From positions 4,791,001 to 4,855,000 of the forward strand of contig NZ_CP132343.1 of the NCBI RefSeq assembly GCF_040529065.1: a stretch of DNA of 64,000 nucleotides, given 5' to 3'. The notes under the pieces are model-generated. The model was not told the DNA's origin. It saw nothing but the letters and a program-made list of their open reading frames with translations, and ran no database searches. Below are positions 36,971 to 46,253 of this stretch, piece after piece. The DNA is from Xanthomonas sacchari. GTDB lineage: Bacteria; Pseudomonadota; Gammaproteobacteria; Xanthomonadales; Xanthomonadaceae. Positions within the stretch are counted from its first letter, which is position 1. Each line of letters begins with the position of its first letter. Made by a program: the position numbers and the translations under genes.

Positions 36971-37402
36971 TCACTCCCAGCGGCCGGGCGAGCGGCCGCG
37001 TTTGATCTGGCTGCGCTCGCGCTTGGCGTCCAGGCGTCGCAACTTGGCGCCGTGCGAGGGTTTGGTGGCGATGCGCCGCTTCGGCACCGACAGCCCGGCG
37101 GCGATGAACTCGGCCAGGCGCTGGCGCGCATCGTCGCGGTTGCGGTCCTGGGTACGGAAGCGCTGCGCGTCGATCACCAGCACGCCCTCGGCGGTGATGC
37201 GGCGGTCGCGCCGCGCCAGCAGGCGCGCGCGCAGCGGCTCCGGCAGCGACGGCGAGCCGGCCAGGTCGAAGCGCAACTCGACCGCGGTGGCGACCTTGTT
37301 GACGTTCTGCCCGCCGGCGCCGCTGGCGCGCACGAAGCGCTCGACGATTTCGTCCTCCGGAATCGTCAGGCTGCTCGAGATGTGGATGGCCCCGTTACCC
37401 AT
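36971..37402 (-). CDS. arfB: Alternative ribosome-rescue factor ArfB (YaeJ)
   Basis: 143-residue peptidyl-tRNA hydrolase that frees ribosomes stalled on messages lacking a stop codon. The catalytic GGQ is in 'ASGAGGQNVNKVAT', and the C-terminal basic tail ('KLRRLDAKRERSQIKRGRS') enters the empty mRNA channel. Length matches ArfB rather than full release factors. ATG 37402. Upstream of an acyltransferase in the same operon. Confidence 0.94.
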   Translation of the reverse strand: MGNGAIHISSSLTIPEDEIVERFVRASGAGGQNVNKVATAVELRFDLAGSPSLPEPLRARLLARRDRRITAEGVLVIDAQRFRTQDRNRDDARQRLAEFIAAGLSVPKRRIATKPSHGAKLRRLDAKRERSQIKRGRSPGRWE

Positions 37403-37563
37403 GGCGCGGATTGTAGGGTATTCGCCGGACCGCCCGGTTTCCGCGTCGGCGCCGCCTGAACGAGCCAGGGAGCGGACGCCGGCCGGTCGCGCGTCCCCGC
37501 AGCCGGCGGCGGCGCGGCGATTGCCGTATTCTGGCCGCCGGTCATCGTTCTGCAGGATGCTCC

Positions 37564-38088
37564 ATGTCCCCGACTCCGCGCTTCTTCCGTTGGCCGCAGC
37601 GCCTGCTGCTGGCCCTGCTGCTGGCCCTGGCCGCCCTCCCGGCGCTGGCCGAACCGCCCACCGATGCCGACGTCAACCGCCTGCTGTCGGCCTCGCGCGC
37701 ACAGAACATGCTCGACACCATGCTGCCGCAGATCGAGGCGATGCAGCGCCAGCAGTTCGCCCAGCTGACCGCGCAGCACCCGCTCGACGCCGCCCAGCAG
37801 CAGAAGCTGCAGCAGATCCAGGAGCGCACCCAGGCCACCGTGCGCAAGGCGCTGTCGTGGCAGGAGATGCGTCCGCTCTACGTCAACCTGTACAAGCAGA
37901 CCTTCTCCAAGCAGGACGTGCTGGCGATGGCCGAGTTCTACGAGAGCCCGGCCGGCCAGAGCTTGCTCGACAAGACCCCGCAGCTGATGCAGAACCTGAT
38001 GGGCGCGATCCAGCAGAAGATGACCCCGCTGTTCGCCGACCTGCAGAAGGATCTGGAACAGACGGTCAACGCGTCGCCGGCCAAGTAG
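37564..38088 (+). CDS. DUF2059-domain secreted protein
   Basis: 174 residues. Signal peptide 'LLLALLLALAALPALAEP', then a helical DUF2059 domain ('DADVNRLLSASRAQNMLDT', 'EMRPLYVNLYKQTFSKQDV', 'AEFYESPAGQSLLDKTPQ'), a family common in proteobacteria and of unknown function, usually periplasmic. ATG 37564 follows AGGATGCTCC. Stand-alone gene, followed by a palindromic repeat. Confidence 0.88.
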   Translation: MSPTPRFFRWPQRLLLALLLALAALPALAEPPTDADVNRLLSASRAQNMLDTMLPQIEAMQRQQFAQLTAQHPLDAAQQQKLQQIQERTQATVRKALSWQEMRPLYVNLYKQTFSKQDVLAMAEFYESPAGQSLLDKTPQLMQNLMGAIQQKMTPLFADLQKDLEQTVNASPAK

Positions 38089-38109
38089 CGCCCACAACCA
38101 TCTGCATTC

Positions 38110-38177
38110 GTAGGAGCGGCTTCAGCCGCGACCGGGCGTTACCGATGAAGTCCGGTCGCGGCTGAAGCCGCTCCTAC
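38110..38177. repeat. REP-like palindromic repeat (full copy)
   Basis: GTAGGAGCGGCTTCAGCCGC (from 38110) and GCGGCTGAAGCCGCTCCTAC (ending at 38177) enclose GGGCGTTACCGATGAAGTCC. Same family and layout as the copies at 23601 and 2188. It lies after the DUF2059 gene and before a convergent small secreted-protein gene, so it could also act as a terminator-like hairpin. Confidence 0.9.
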
Positions 38178-38276
38178 AGTTCGCTGCTCAGGGATGCGCG
38201 ATAGCGTTCCATGAGTGTGCTATCAGCACGCTCGCCACTTCGCGGTCCGCGATACCCCGCCGGATAACGCAGCATT

Positions 38277-38606
38277 TCAGTTCATATAAATATAATCGGC
38301 CGTTTCGCGATCGCCCCAGACAGCACAATTGCCTGTTCCATGCACATAGACCACCTTGCCTTGTGCGGAAGCGCTTAGCAGCAGTGCGTACTGGGCTCTT
38401 CCCGATTGGGTCGACAATGACAACGCCAATGCCGTGCTGGAGCACGCGGGCACGTTCGTGTAGGGCCCATCGAGGGAAAAAAACACGACATCCTGAGAGT
38501 GCGCCATGATCGTTACCACCTTTCCCGATGCATCTCCTGCCGATGCAGAAAATGGCAGGATGGCAATAATCGAGACAACAAGTGCCGAACGAACCTTATT
38601 CCACAT
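38277..38606 (-). CDS. Small secreted protein, 109 residues
   Basis: Signal peptide 'ALVVSIIAILPFSASAGD' followed by a small beta-rich domain with two cysteines ('NVPACSSTALALSLSTQSGR' and 'GTGNCAVWGD'). The SG-x-AQYALLLSASAQGK segment looks like a beta-hairpin repeat. A similar short family with this layout occurs in gamma-proteobacteria, without known function. The surrounding DNA is somewhat less GC-rich than average, hinting at a recent arrival. Confidence 0.65.
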   Translation of the reverse strand: MWNKVRSALVVSIIAILPFSASAGDASGKVVTIMAHSQDVVFFSLDGPYTNVPACSSTALALSLSTQSGRAQYALLLSASAQGKVVYVHGTGNCAVWGDRETADYIYMN

Positions 38607-38776
38607 ATATCCCCCTGGAAACCACGGAATTCAGTCGGGCAAGATAGGCTAAAACAAGCTTCGTTGCCATCCCGCCGCGGAGGCGTGCGCACCGCGCGTA
38701 CAAGAGATCAGCCTCGAACAGATCACCCAGCGGCGGCGTTCCTTGCTGCGACCACAGCCCCATGGTAGCCGCGGCG
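38607..38776. other. Intergenic stretch with no recognisable gene
   Basis: 170 bases between the small secreted-protein gene and the truC stop, both on the minus strand. It should hold the promoter of the secreted-protein gene. I see no RNA gene, repeat copy or terminator in it. Confidence 0.3.
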
Positions 38777-39520
38777 CTATCCCGCCGCTCCACGTCCCGC
38801 ATCCGCCTGCCACGGCGCAGGATCCCACCCGAACAACCCGAACGCCCGCACGAACTCTGCATCCAGCGGCGCCGTCACCGTGATCCGATGCCCTTCGGGA
38901 TGCGGAAACGCCAGGCGTTCGGCGTGCAGCAGCATGCGGTGCACGCCCTGCATGCGGAAGATGCGGTTGTGGCGGCCATCGCCATGGCTGGTGTCGCCGA
39001 TCAGGTGATGCGACAGATGCTTGAGATGGCGGCGGATCTGGCGGAAGCGTCCGGTCACCGGACTGCAGCGCAGCAGCGCATAGCGCGAGGTGGCGAACTC
39101 GCCCGAGGGTACCTGCAGTTCGCCGCAGGCCAGGCGCGCGAAACGGGTCTGCGCCGGTTTCTTCAGCGGCTTGCCGGGGCCGCCGTCGAGGTCGTGGTCG
39201 ACGTCGAAACGGTCTTCGGCTGGCCAGCCGCGGCAGATCGCCAGGTAGTCCTTGTCCACCTCGCCCCCCATCAGCGCCTTGCCCAGCGCACTGGCGGTGT
39301 CGCGGTCGAAGGCCAGCAGCAGGGAGCCGCTGGTGGCGCGGTCGAGCCGGTGCACCAGGAAGATCGGCCGGCCCAACTGCGCACGCAGGCGATCGGCGAG
39401 GAAATCGTCCTCGCCGCGGGCGAGCTTGCTGTCGTGGACCATCAGCCCGGCGGGCTTGTCGACCACGGCGAGCAGCGCGTCCTGGTAAAGGATCTGCAAA
39501 GGGGCTTCGGCGGTATTCAC
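38777..39520 (-). CDS. truC: tRNA pseudouridine(65) synthase TruC
   Basis: 247 residues with a GTG start at 39520 (VNTAEAPLQILYQD), which lines up with the start of the E. coli enzyme; the upstream ATG at 39562 would add 14 residues. RluA-type catalytic motif 'HRLDRATSGSLLLAF' with the active-site Asp, 'VDKPAGLMVHDSKLARGED' typical of TruC, 'QIRRHLKHLSHHLIGDTSHG' and 'RMLLHAERLAF'. It makes pseudouridine at position 65 of some tRNAs. Cytoplasmic. Confidence 0.88.
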   Translation of the reverse strand: MNTAEAPLQILYQDALLAVVDKPAGLMVHDSKLARGEDDFLADRLRAQLGRPIFLVHRLDRATSGSLLLAFDRDTASALGKALMGGEVDKDYLAICRGWPAEDRFDVDHDLDGGPGKPLKKPAQTRFARLACGELQVPSGEFATSRYALLRCSPVTGRFRQIRRHLKHLSHHLIGDTSHGDGRHNRIFRMQGVHRMLLHAERLAFPHPEGHRITVTAPLDAEFVRAFGLFGWDPAPWQADAGRGAAG

Positions 39521-39716
39521 CTGCGGATTATCCGTGCCGCATCGGCGCGCCACAATGCGCATCGCATGTCTGCGTCCAGACGCGTGATGCGTCGGCACGA
39601 TCCGGCACGGAGACACCCGCATTGCGGCGGAGACACCACCGTGATGCCGCGCCTGGATGACGTACGCTTTGGCGTATGTCCACCGTCACCCGAAGACGCA
39701 CCTGCCAACGCAGACG

Positions 39717-40322
39717 CTACGCGTCCTTGACCGCCAGCAGTTCGCCATTGCCGACCGGCAACGTGGTGCGGGTGAATGCCGCATCGGCCTGCAGCAGCGC
39801 GGCGAACGGCGCCATCTCCGCCGCATGCGACAGCGCATTGTCCACCACCAGCAGCCCACCCGGCCGCAGCACCCGGCGCAGTTGCGGCCACCAGTCGCAA
39901 TACAGCGTGCGCTCGGCGTCCAGGAACACCAGGTCGAACGTGGCCGACGCCGCATCGGCCAGCCAGGCGCCGGCATCGGCTTGGACCAAGTCGACACAGG
40001 CCTCCACGCCGGCGTGGGCGAAGTTGCGTTGCGCCAGCGCGATCTTGTACGCGGCGTAGTCCAGCGTGGTCACGCGGCCACCCAGCGCCGCCGTGGCCTC
40101 GGCCAGCCACAGGGTGGAATAGCCATTGGACGTGCCGATCTCCAGCACCCGCTGCGCGCCCGTGGCGCGCACCAGGACCGCCAGCAGTTCGCCGGTTTCC
40201 GGGGTGATGTTGAGCAGGCGCTGCGCACGCTCGGCCTGGCCGGCATCGTGGCGCGGACCTTCCGCGCCGAGCGCATCGCGCACCGCCTGCAGGCGCGCGC
40301 GGTCGAGCACCGTCACGCTCAA
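39717..40322 (-). CDS. Class I SAM-dependent O-methyltransferase
   Basis: 201 residues if the TTG at 40322 is used; it overlaps the ubiB stop (TTGA). A GTG two codons later is a possible alternative. SAM-binding motif '[18 protein letters not shown]' and '[20 protein letters not shown]' with '[14 protein letters not shown]'. It resembles the family 3 (caffeoyl-CoA/catechol) O-methyltransferases. It is the last gene of the ubiJ-ubiB-methyltransferase set, but it is not a known Ubi methylase (UbiG/UbiE); its substrate is not clear. Confidence 0.85.
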   Translation of the reverse strand: MSVTVLDRARLQAVRDALGAEGPRHDAGQAERAQRLLNITPETGELLAVLVRATGAQRVLEIGTSNGYSTLWLAEATAALGGRVTTLDYAAYKIALAQRNFAHAGVEACVDLVQADAGAWLADAASATFDLVFLDAERTLYCDWWPQLRRVLRPGGLLVVDNALSHAAEMAPFAALLQADAAFTRTTLPVGNGELLAVKDA

Positions 40323-41977
40323 CGCCGCCACCAAGCCGACAGGAGGGCCGCGGTGCCGGCGCCGCCACTGATCCACGCCCACAGCGACACCCCGCCCAAC
40401 TGGGGGCCGCCGGCGTCGAGCGCGTACAGCAGCGTGGCCACGGTGAGCAGGCCGACGCCGGCGATCGCCGCCACCACCCGCCGCTGCATGCGCCGCACCA
40501 GCAGGTTGAGTTCGAACAGGTCGCGCGAGCGCATCGACAGCTCGTGCCGGCCCTCGACCTGCTGGCGCAGCCAGCCGTGGATCAGCCGCGGCATGTCCGG
40601 CGCGTGGGTCATGATCTCCGGCAGGCGCTTGCGCAGTTCGTGCAGCGCCCGCTGCGGGCTGTAGCGCTCGATCAGGATGCGTTCGAGCACCGGCCGCGCC
40701 ACCGCCCAGATGTCCAGTTCCGGGTCGAGCTGGCGGCCGACGCCTTCGATGTTGAGCAGGGTCTTCTGCAGCAGGATCAGCTGCGGCTGCAGGGTCAGCT
40801 GGTAGCGCTGGGCCACGCGGAACAGCTTGATCAGCACCTCGGCCAGCGAGATCTGCGACAGCGGCCGGGTGAAGTACGGCTCGCACACCGAGCGCGCCGC
40901 CGCCTCCAGCTCGTCGATGCGCACGTTGGCGGGCATCCAGCCGGCCTCCACGTGCAGCTCGGCCATGCGCCGGTAGTCCTTGTTGAAGATGGCCATGAAG
41001 TTCTCGGCCAGGTAGTACTGATCTTCCTGCGAGAGCTGGCCCATGATGCCGAAGTCCAGCGCGATGAAGCGCGGGTTGTCGCGGCGCGCCGGGTCGCTGT
41101 CGACCCAGATGTTGCCGGCGTGCGCATCGGCGTGGAAGAAGTTGTCGCGGAACACCTGGGTGTAGAACACCCGCACGCCCTTGGCTGCCAGCGCGCGGCG
41201 GTCGATGCCCGCGGCGTCCAGCGAGGCGATGTCGTCGGAGGGGATGCCGCGCACCCGCTCCAGGGTCAGCGCGCGCTCGGCGGTGTGGGTCCAGATCACC
41301 TCCGGCACGTACAGGTCGTCCGAGTGCAGCCAGAAGCGGCGCAGCACGCTGGCGTTGGCGCCCTCGCGCTGCAGGTCCAGCTCCGCGGCCAGGGTGGTCT
41401 CGATCTCGGCCACCACCTCGCGCGGGCGGATCTTGTCGGCACGCGGATGGGTGCGCTCGACCAGCGCGGCGGCCGATTTCAGCAAGGCGATGTCGGCGTC
41501 GATCTGCCGCTCGATGTCCGGGCGCAGCACCTTGACCACCACTTCGCGGCCGTCGTGCAGCGTCGCCGCGTGCACCTGCGCGATCGAGGCCGAGGCCAGC
41601 GGCTCGGTGTCGAAGCTGGCGAAGGCCACTGCGATCGGCCGCCCCAGCGCCTGCTCGACGATGCGCCGCGCGGCCTCGCCGTCGAACGGGCGCACCCGGT
41701 CCTGCAGCAGGGTCAGTTCCTCGGCCACATCCGGCGGCATCAGGTCGCGTCGGGTGGAGAGGATCTGCCCGAACTTGACGAAGATCGGCCCCAGGTCCTG
41801 CAGCGCCAGACGCAGCCGGGCGCCGCGCGACTGCGCGGCGATGTCGGGGCTGGCGCGCGGCACGAACGGCTTGGCCAGGCGCAACCAGCGTTCGGCCGGG
41901 GTGCCGTCGAGCAGGTCGTCCAGGCGATAGCGCAGGATCACCCGGCCGATGCGGCTGGCGCGGAACATCGCCTTCAT
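40319..41977 (-). CDS. ubiB: UbiB, ABC1/ADCK-type kinase-like ubiquinone biosynthesis protein
   Basis: 552 residues. ABC1 family: '[20 protein letters not shown]' (the KxGQ motif), '[20 protein letters not shown]' (invariant Ala-loop and Lys), 'AADDVAGIDR'-type loop ('[14 protein letters not shown]'), '[14 protein letters not shown]' and '[11 protein letters not shown]' (DFG). Two C-terminal membrane helices ('[20 protein letters not shown]', '[20 protein letters not shown]'). UbiB is an atypical ATPase needed for ubiquinone assembly. It overlaps ubiJ upstream (ATGA) and the methyltransferase downstream. Confidence 0.95.
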   Translation of the reverse strand: MKAMFRASRIGRVILRYRLDDLLDGTPAERWLRLAKPFVPRASPDIAAQSRGARLRLALQDLGPIFVKFGQILSTRRDLMPPDVAEELTLLQDRVRPFDGEAARRIVEQALGRPIAVAFASFDTEPLASASIAQVHAATLHDGREVVVKVLRPDIERQIDADIALLKSAAALVERTHPRADKIRPREVVAEIETTLAAELDLQREGANASVLRRFWLHSDDLYVPEVIWTHTAERALTLERVRGIPSDDIASLDAAGIDRRALAAKGVRVFYTQVFRDNFFHADAHAGNIWVDSDPARRDNPRFIALDFGIMGQLSQEDQYYLAENFMAIFNKDYRRMAELHVEAGWMPANVRIDELEAAARSVCEPYFTRPLSQISLAEVLIKLFRVAQRYQLTLQPQLILLQKTLLNIEGVGRQLDPELDIWAVARPVLERILIERYSPQRALHELRKRLPEIMTHAPDMPRLIHGWLRQQVEGRHELSMRSRDLFELNLLVRRMQRRVVAAIAGVGLLTVATLLYALDAGGPQLGGVSLWAWISGGAGTAALLSAWWRR

Positions 41978-42615
41978 GCGCCGCGCTCCGGCTGCAGCCG
42001 CGCCACGCGCGCGGCCAGGCGTTCGATGTCGTCGCGCAGCACGTCGACATCGTCGTAGAAGGCCTCCAGTTCGGCGCGCGCGACCACATCGCGCGACTCC
42101 TCGGTGACGTACTCGGCCGCGCTCTGCGCCAGGTCCTGCGCACTGCGCCGGGCCTGCTGCAGGGCCGAGCGCGCTGTATTGGCCACCTGCACGCCGAGCA
42201 CCTCGCCGAACACCTGCACGAACGGCCGCTGCCAGTCCGGATCGAAGCGCGTTGCCAGCTGCTGCAGGCGCCGCGCCAGTTCGGCGTCGCCGGAAACCCG
42301 CACCCGCCCGCCGGGGCCGCCAGTGCGCCGCGCCTGGGCCAGGAACGGCAACTGCGCGAGCAGGCCGCCGAGGGTGCTGCGCACCGCCAGCTCCGGCTCC
42401 TGCGCCGGATCCACCGGACCGACCCGCAACTGCGTGCCGTCGACGCGGATCTGCAGGGCCAGTGCCGGCGCCTCCAGGGTCAGCGCCACGCGCTGGCCAT
42501 CGAGGTCGCGCAGGGCCTCGCCGGTTTCCGGGTCCAGCGCCAGCGCGCGATTGAGCGCCGCTTCCAGCGCGCGGCCGGCCAGGGGCTTGAGAGCATCGAG
42601 GGGGGATCCAGACAT
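41974..42615 (-). CDS. ubiJ: UbiJ, SCP2-domain ubiquinone biosynthesis accessory factor
   Basis: 213 residues. N-terminal SCP2 lipid-binding domain ('[20 protein letters not shown]', '[20 protein letters not shown]') and a C-terminal coiled coil ('[19 protein letters not shown]'). UbiJ helps assemble the Ubi complex with UbiK and binds polyprenyl intermediates. The stop overlaps the ubiB ATG by four bases (ATGA), the classical ubiJ-ubiB arrangement. Confidence 0.92.
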   Translation of the reverse strand: MSGSPLDALKPLAGRALEAALNRALALDPETGEALRDLDGQRVALTLEAPALALQIRVDGTQLRVGPVDPAQEPELAVRSTLGGLLAQLPFLAQARRTGGPGGRVRVSGDAELARRLQQLATRFDPDWQRPFVQVFGEVLGVQVANTARSALQQARRSAQDLAQSAAEYVTEESRDVVARAELEAFYDDVDVLRDDIERLAARVARLQPERGA

Positions 42616-42694
42616 CCCCGCATTCTAGCGGCAGACACGTCGCAAGGCCGTGCGCGGGGCGAGACAGATGTCCCGCCCGCTGCGCCGCGCGCCG

Positions 42695-44650
42695 TTACTG
42701 CGCCTGCGCACCGCCCAGGTTCTTGCTCAGGAACGCCAGCAACTGCGTGTAATAGGCGCGCCGGTGCGGCTCGGTATAGAAGCCGTGGCCCTCGTTGGGG
42801 AAATACAACGACTCCACCGGCACCCCAGCCTTCTTCAACGCCTTCTCCATGCGCTCGGTATGTTCGATCGGAGCACGCTCGTCCTTGCCGCCGGCCGCCA
42901 GGAACACCGGCACCCGGATGCGCGCGGCAAGATTGACCGGCGACCGCGCCGCCAGGCTGTCGCGTTCGCCCAGCCAGTCGCCGGCCCAGGCCTTGGTCCA
43001 GCGCGCGTACCTGGCCTGGTCGCGGTACATCGTCTCCAGGTCGTAGACGCCGACGTAGCCGGCCGCGCAGCGGTACAGGTCCGGCTCCTTCGCCGCGCCC
43101 ATCAGCGCGGCATAGGCGCCGTAGCTGGCGCCATAGATGCAGATGCGTGCGCCATCGGCGATGCCCTGGTCGATCGCCCAACGGGTGGCATCGGTGAGAT
43201 CGTCCTGCATGCGCCCGCCCCACTCCCGCGCGCCGGCCTGGGTATAGGCGCGGCCGTAGTTGCCGGAGCCGCGGTAGTTCACCCGCAACACCGCGTAGCC
43301 GGCTGCGGCCAGCACCTGCGCATCGTCGTCGAACTCCCAGCCATCGAAGAGGCCGAACGGCCCGCCATGCGGCAGCAGCACCATCGGCAGCGGCTTGCCG
43401 GCCGGCGCCTGCAGCGGCAGGGTGAGATAGCCATGCAGGGCCATGCCATCCCTGGCCTTGAACGCCACCTCACGGGTCGACGGCATCCGCTCCGGCACGA
43501 ACCATTCGCGTCGGCTGAAGACCCGCTTGGCCGATTTGTCGGCGGTGTCGAACAGGAAATAATCGCCGTTGTTGCGATCGCTCCACACATAAAGCATCAG
43601 CAGGCGCCGATCGGCGGTGGCGGAGGTGATGAACACCGCATCGCCGTTGAAGGCCTGCTCCAGCGCGCGGTACAGCCGTGCGGTCGGCGCGGTCTCGTCG
43701 AAGAAGCGGTTGTGCACGCGGTCGCTCATGAACGACACGCCGATCGGGGTGCGGCCATCCAGGTCGCGCAGCACCTGGTAGGGATCGACCTTCGCATCGC
43801 GCAGCAGCGGCGTGGCGCGTTCGCTCTGCGGATCCCATGCCACCACCGCATCGGGCCCCTCGGCCTGCTCCACCTGCAGGTAGGCGATCCTGTCGTCCGC
43901 GGAAAAGCCGAGCGGGAAGCTGCGATGTCCGCTGCTGGCCTCGTCGTTGATCAGCTTCCAGGGACTGGAGTCGTCGTTGCGGTAGAAGAGCTTGTTGGTG
44001 TTGCTGCCAGTCTCGGCACCCTGCGCGAAGCGCACGTGGCCGCCATGGTCGGTGACGAAGTCCGCACGGGCCACCGGGGCGCGTGCCACCGGCGTGCGCC
44101 GGTGGTTGTAGATGTCGAGCCTGTCCACATGCACGGTGGGGTCATTGGTCTGCTCCACCACCGATACCAGCACCGCGCGCGGGTCGTCCGGCAAGGTGTC
44201 GAGCATGAACACCGACGGGTCCAGGCCGGCCTTGTAGGTGACGCCGTTGACGCTGTCGTTGAGCCCATAAGGGCTGGCCAGCAAGCGCGCATTCTTGCCG
44301 TCGGCGTCGATGGCATGCAGCTGGCCGATCGCCACCGGGCGGTCCAGTGCGCCCAGGCGCTCGGCCATCGACACCACGATGCGCTCGTCGCTGGCCCACC
44401 AGTAATCGTGCACCACCGAATCGGCCTGGCCCATGATCTTGGCCGAGACCTGCTTGTCGCTGCGCCGGATCACCGCCAGCACGGTGCGGTCCTCGAGCGG
44501 TGCGATTACCGTGTAATAGGCGCCGGTCGGGGAGATCTTGACCCGGTCGAACTGGTCGCGCTGCAGATACGGCGCCAGGTCCACCGGCGCCACCTGCGCG
44601 CACGCGCTCCCCGCAAGCGCAAGGCCTGCCCACACGATCCACGCTCGCAT
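42695..44650 (-). CDS. Secreted S9-family (prolyl-oligopeptidase-type) peptidase
   Basis: 651 residues from ATG 44650. Signal peptide 'VWAGLALAGSACAQVAPVD', N-terminal beta-propeller region and a C-terminal alpha/beta-hydrolase domain: nucleophile 'IYGASYGAYAALMGA' (GxSxG), acid 'AAGGKDERAPIEHT', histidine 'YFPNEGHGFYTEPH', and 'LLPHGGPFGLFDGWEFDDDA'. Typical of dipeptidyl peptidase/acylaminoacyl peptidase proteins of Xanthomonas periplasm. Independent gene, downstream of the DUF1328 terminator. Confidence 0.92.
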   Translation of the reverse strand: MRAWIVWAGLALAGSACAQVAPVDLAPYLQRDQFDRVKISPTGAYYTVIAPLEDRTVLAVIRRSDKQVSAKIMGQADSVVHDYWWASDERIVVSMAERLGALDRPVAIGQLHAIDADGKNARLLASPYGLNDSVNGVTYKAGLDPSVFMLDTLPDDPRAVLVSVVEQTNDPTVHVDRLDIYNHRRTPVARAPVARADFVTDHGGHVRFAQGAETGSNTNKLFYRNDDSSPWKLINDEASSGHRSFPLGFSADDRIAYLQVEQAEGPDAVVAWDPQSERATPLLRDAKVDPYQVLRDLDGRTPIGVSFMSDRVHNRFFDETAPTARLYRALEQAFNGDAVFITSATADRRLLMLYVWSDRNNGDYFLFDTADKSAKRVFSRREWFVPERMPSTREVAFKARDGMALHGYLTLPLQAPAGKPLPMVLLPHGGPFGLFDGWEFDDDAQVLAAAGYAVLRVNYRGSGNYGRAYTQAGAREWGGRMQDDLTDATRWAIDQGIADGARICIYGASYGAYAALMGAAKEPDLYRCAAGYVGVYDLETMYRDQARYARWTKAWAGDWLGERDSLAARSPVNLAARIRVPVFLAAGGKDERAPIEHTERMEKALKKAGVPVESLYFPNEGHGFYTEPHRRAYYTQLLAFLSKNLGGAQAQ

Positions 44651-44769
44651 TCGATCCGCCCCTGTCCCCTGAGCGGAAGATGGTGACAAGCGCCGGGCGA
44701 AACGTCCAGCCCGGCCCTGCCGCGCTGCCTGCGGACGGCGGGCCCTCGCGGCGCGGGGCCCAGAAACGA

Positions 44770-44800
44770 CTTGCCCGCGACGCAGGGCGCCGCGGGCAAG
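44770..44800 (-). terminator. Probable terminator after the DUF1328 gene
   Basis: CTTGCCCGCG (44770-44779) pairs with CGCGGGCAAG (44791-44800), a 10-base-pair stem with an 11-base loop just past the DUF1328 stop. On the minus strand only a weak T-rich tail (TCGTTTC) follows. Confidence 0.65.
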
Positions 44801-44826
44801 CATCGAGGTTCGATTGTCGCGGCGGA

Positions 44827-44985
44827 CTACACCTTGCCGCGGCGGAACATCGAGATCACCGCCAGGATCAGGAACACCACGAACAGGATCCAGGCGATGT
44901 TGGTCGCCGCGCCGGCGATGCCGCTGAAACCGAGCACAGCGGCGATGATGGCGATCACGAAGAAGATGATGGCGTAATGCAGCAT
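44827..44985 (-). CDS. DUF1328 (YtjA-like) small membrane protein
   Basis: 52 residues, [20 protein letters not shown] at its start, two membrane helices with '[20 protein letters not shown]' between and a short basic C-terminus FRRGKV. This is the widespread DUF1328 family, often stress-induced, of unknown function. Its short length keeps it below most gene finders' limits. A terminator hairpin follows. ATG at 44985. Confidence 0.88.
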   Translation of the reverse strand: MLHYAIIFFVIAIIAAVLGFSGIAGAATNIAWILFVVFLILAVISMFRRGKV

Positions 44986-45048
44986 GGCAATGTCCAGAAA
45001 GTTGTCGTGCCGAATCGGCGCGGCATCATCTTCGGAAACCGCGGGTCG

Positions 45049-46059
45049 TCAAGGAGTGACGGGCATGTCGTGGCGCCATGAGGACGCCAGCCGCTGCAGG
45101 CCCTGCTCGATCGTCACCTGCGGCACGTAGCCGAAGTCGCGCCGCGCCGGCTCCATGCTGTACCAGTGCGGGGTGCACAGCTGCTCGGCGAGGAACCGCG
45201 TCAGCGGCGGCTCGCCGCGCAGGCGCAGCAGCGGCCACAGGGTTTCACAGGCGGCGCCGATGCGGTAGGCGGCCTTGAACGAAAGCGACTTGGTCACCGC
45301 CGGTGCGCCGACGGCGGCCAGCAGCTTGTTGAGCAGTTCGCGCATCGGCAACGGCTCGCCGTTGGAGATGAAGTAGGCCTTGCCGGCGCAGGGCGCGCCC
45401 ACCGCCAGGTGCTCGAAGGCATCGAAGTGCGCCTGCGCGGCGTTGTCGATGTAGGTGGAATCGACCTTGTTGTCGCCGCCGCCGACCAGGCGCACGCGCC
45501 CGGCCTGCGCGCGCGCCACCAGCTTGGGCAGGATCTGGTTGTCGCCCGGCCCCCAGATCAGCCGCGGGCGCAGCGCCACCACCGCCAGTTGCGCATCGTT
45601 GGCGGCCAGCACCATGCGCTCGGCGATCGCCTTGGTCGCCGCATATGGCGCCTGAAAATCCTCGCCGTAAGGCACCTGGTCGGCGCCCAGGCCCTCGACC
45701 GGATGCGTGGCGCGGTGGGTCACGCTCGGCGTGGAGGTGTAGACCAGCCGCCCGACGCCATGCGCGCGGCAGGCGGCCAGCACATTCTCGGTGCCGACCA
45801 CGTTGGGCTGGTAGTAGCTGTCGTAGCTGCCCCAGGCCCCGGCCTTGGCGGCGTTGTGGAACACCGCATCGGCCCCGGCCAGCGCATGCTGCAGCGCCTG
45901 CGCGTCGACCAGGTCGCCCCGCACCTGGGCCACGCCCAGCGCCTGCAGTTCCGGGTAGTGGCCACGGTTGTAGCTGACCACCTGGTGCCCGCGCGTGACC
46001 AGCCCGCGGCACAGCGCCTGGCCCAGGAACCCACCACCGCCCGTCACCACAATCTTCAT
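45049..46059 (-). CDS. oleD: OleD, NADPH-dependent 2-alkyl-3-ketoacid reductase
   Basis: 336-residue extended SDR. Rossmann motif '[16 protein letters not shown]', '[12 protein letters not shown]', '[11 protein letters not shown]', catalytic '[14 protein letters not shown]' (YxxxK). OleD reduces the beta-ketoacid made by OleA to the beta-hydroxyacid, the second step of long-chain olefin hydrocarbon synthesis. The other three ole genes are on the same strand between 48.9 and 55.4 kb. It is separated from oleC by two unrelated genes, and from the next gene by a divergent gap. Confidence 0.92.
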   Translation of the reverse strand: MKIVVTGGGGFLGQALCRGLVTRGHQVVSYNRGHYPELQALGVAQVRGDLVDAQALQHALAGADAVFHNAAKAGAWGSYDSYYQPNVVGTENVLAACRAHGVGRLVYTSTPSVTHRATHPVEGLGADQVPYGEDFQAPYAATKAIAERMVLAANDAQLAVVALRPRLIWGPGDNQILPKLVARAQAGRVRLVGGGDNKVDSTYIDNAAQAHFDAFEHLAVGAPCAGKAYFISNGEPLPMRELLNKLLAAVGAPAVTKSLSFKAAYRIGAACETLWPLLRLRGEPPLTRFLAEQLCTPHWYSMEPARRDFGYVPQVTIEQGLQRLASSWRHDMPVTP

Positions 46060-46253
46060 CGCGTCGTACCGATCGAACCAGGGCGCACACGATAGCCGGG
46101 GGCGCCGGCGAAGGCGATCCGCGACGACGACGACGGCGATGCAAGCCGCGCAAGCCCTTGATCCGACTGACCTTCAGAATTCTTCACTCTGGCATCAGGC
46201 ACTTCAGCGATGCCACGGGCGTAAGTGCGCTGGCCTTCCACCGGAGTTCCGCC

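Noticed and set aside
42650-44686. 678-codon plus-strand open frame under the S9 peptidase
   Set aside because: Antisense shadow; no recognisable domain, while the minus strand has a full catalytic triad.
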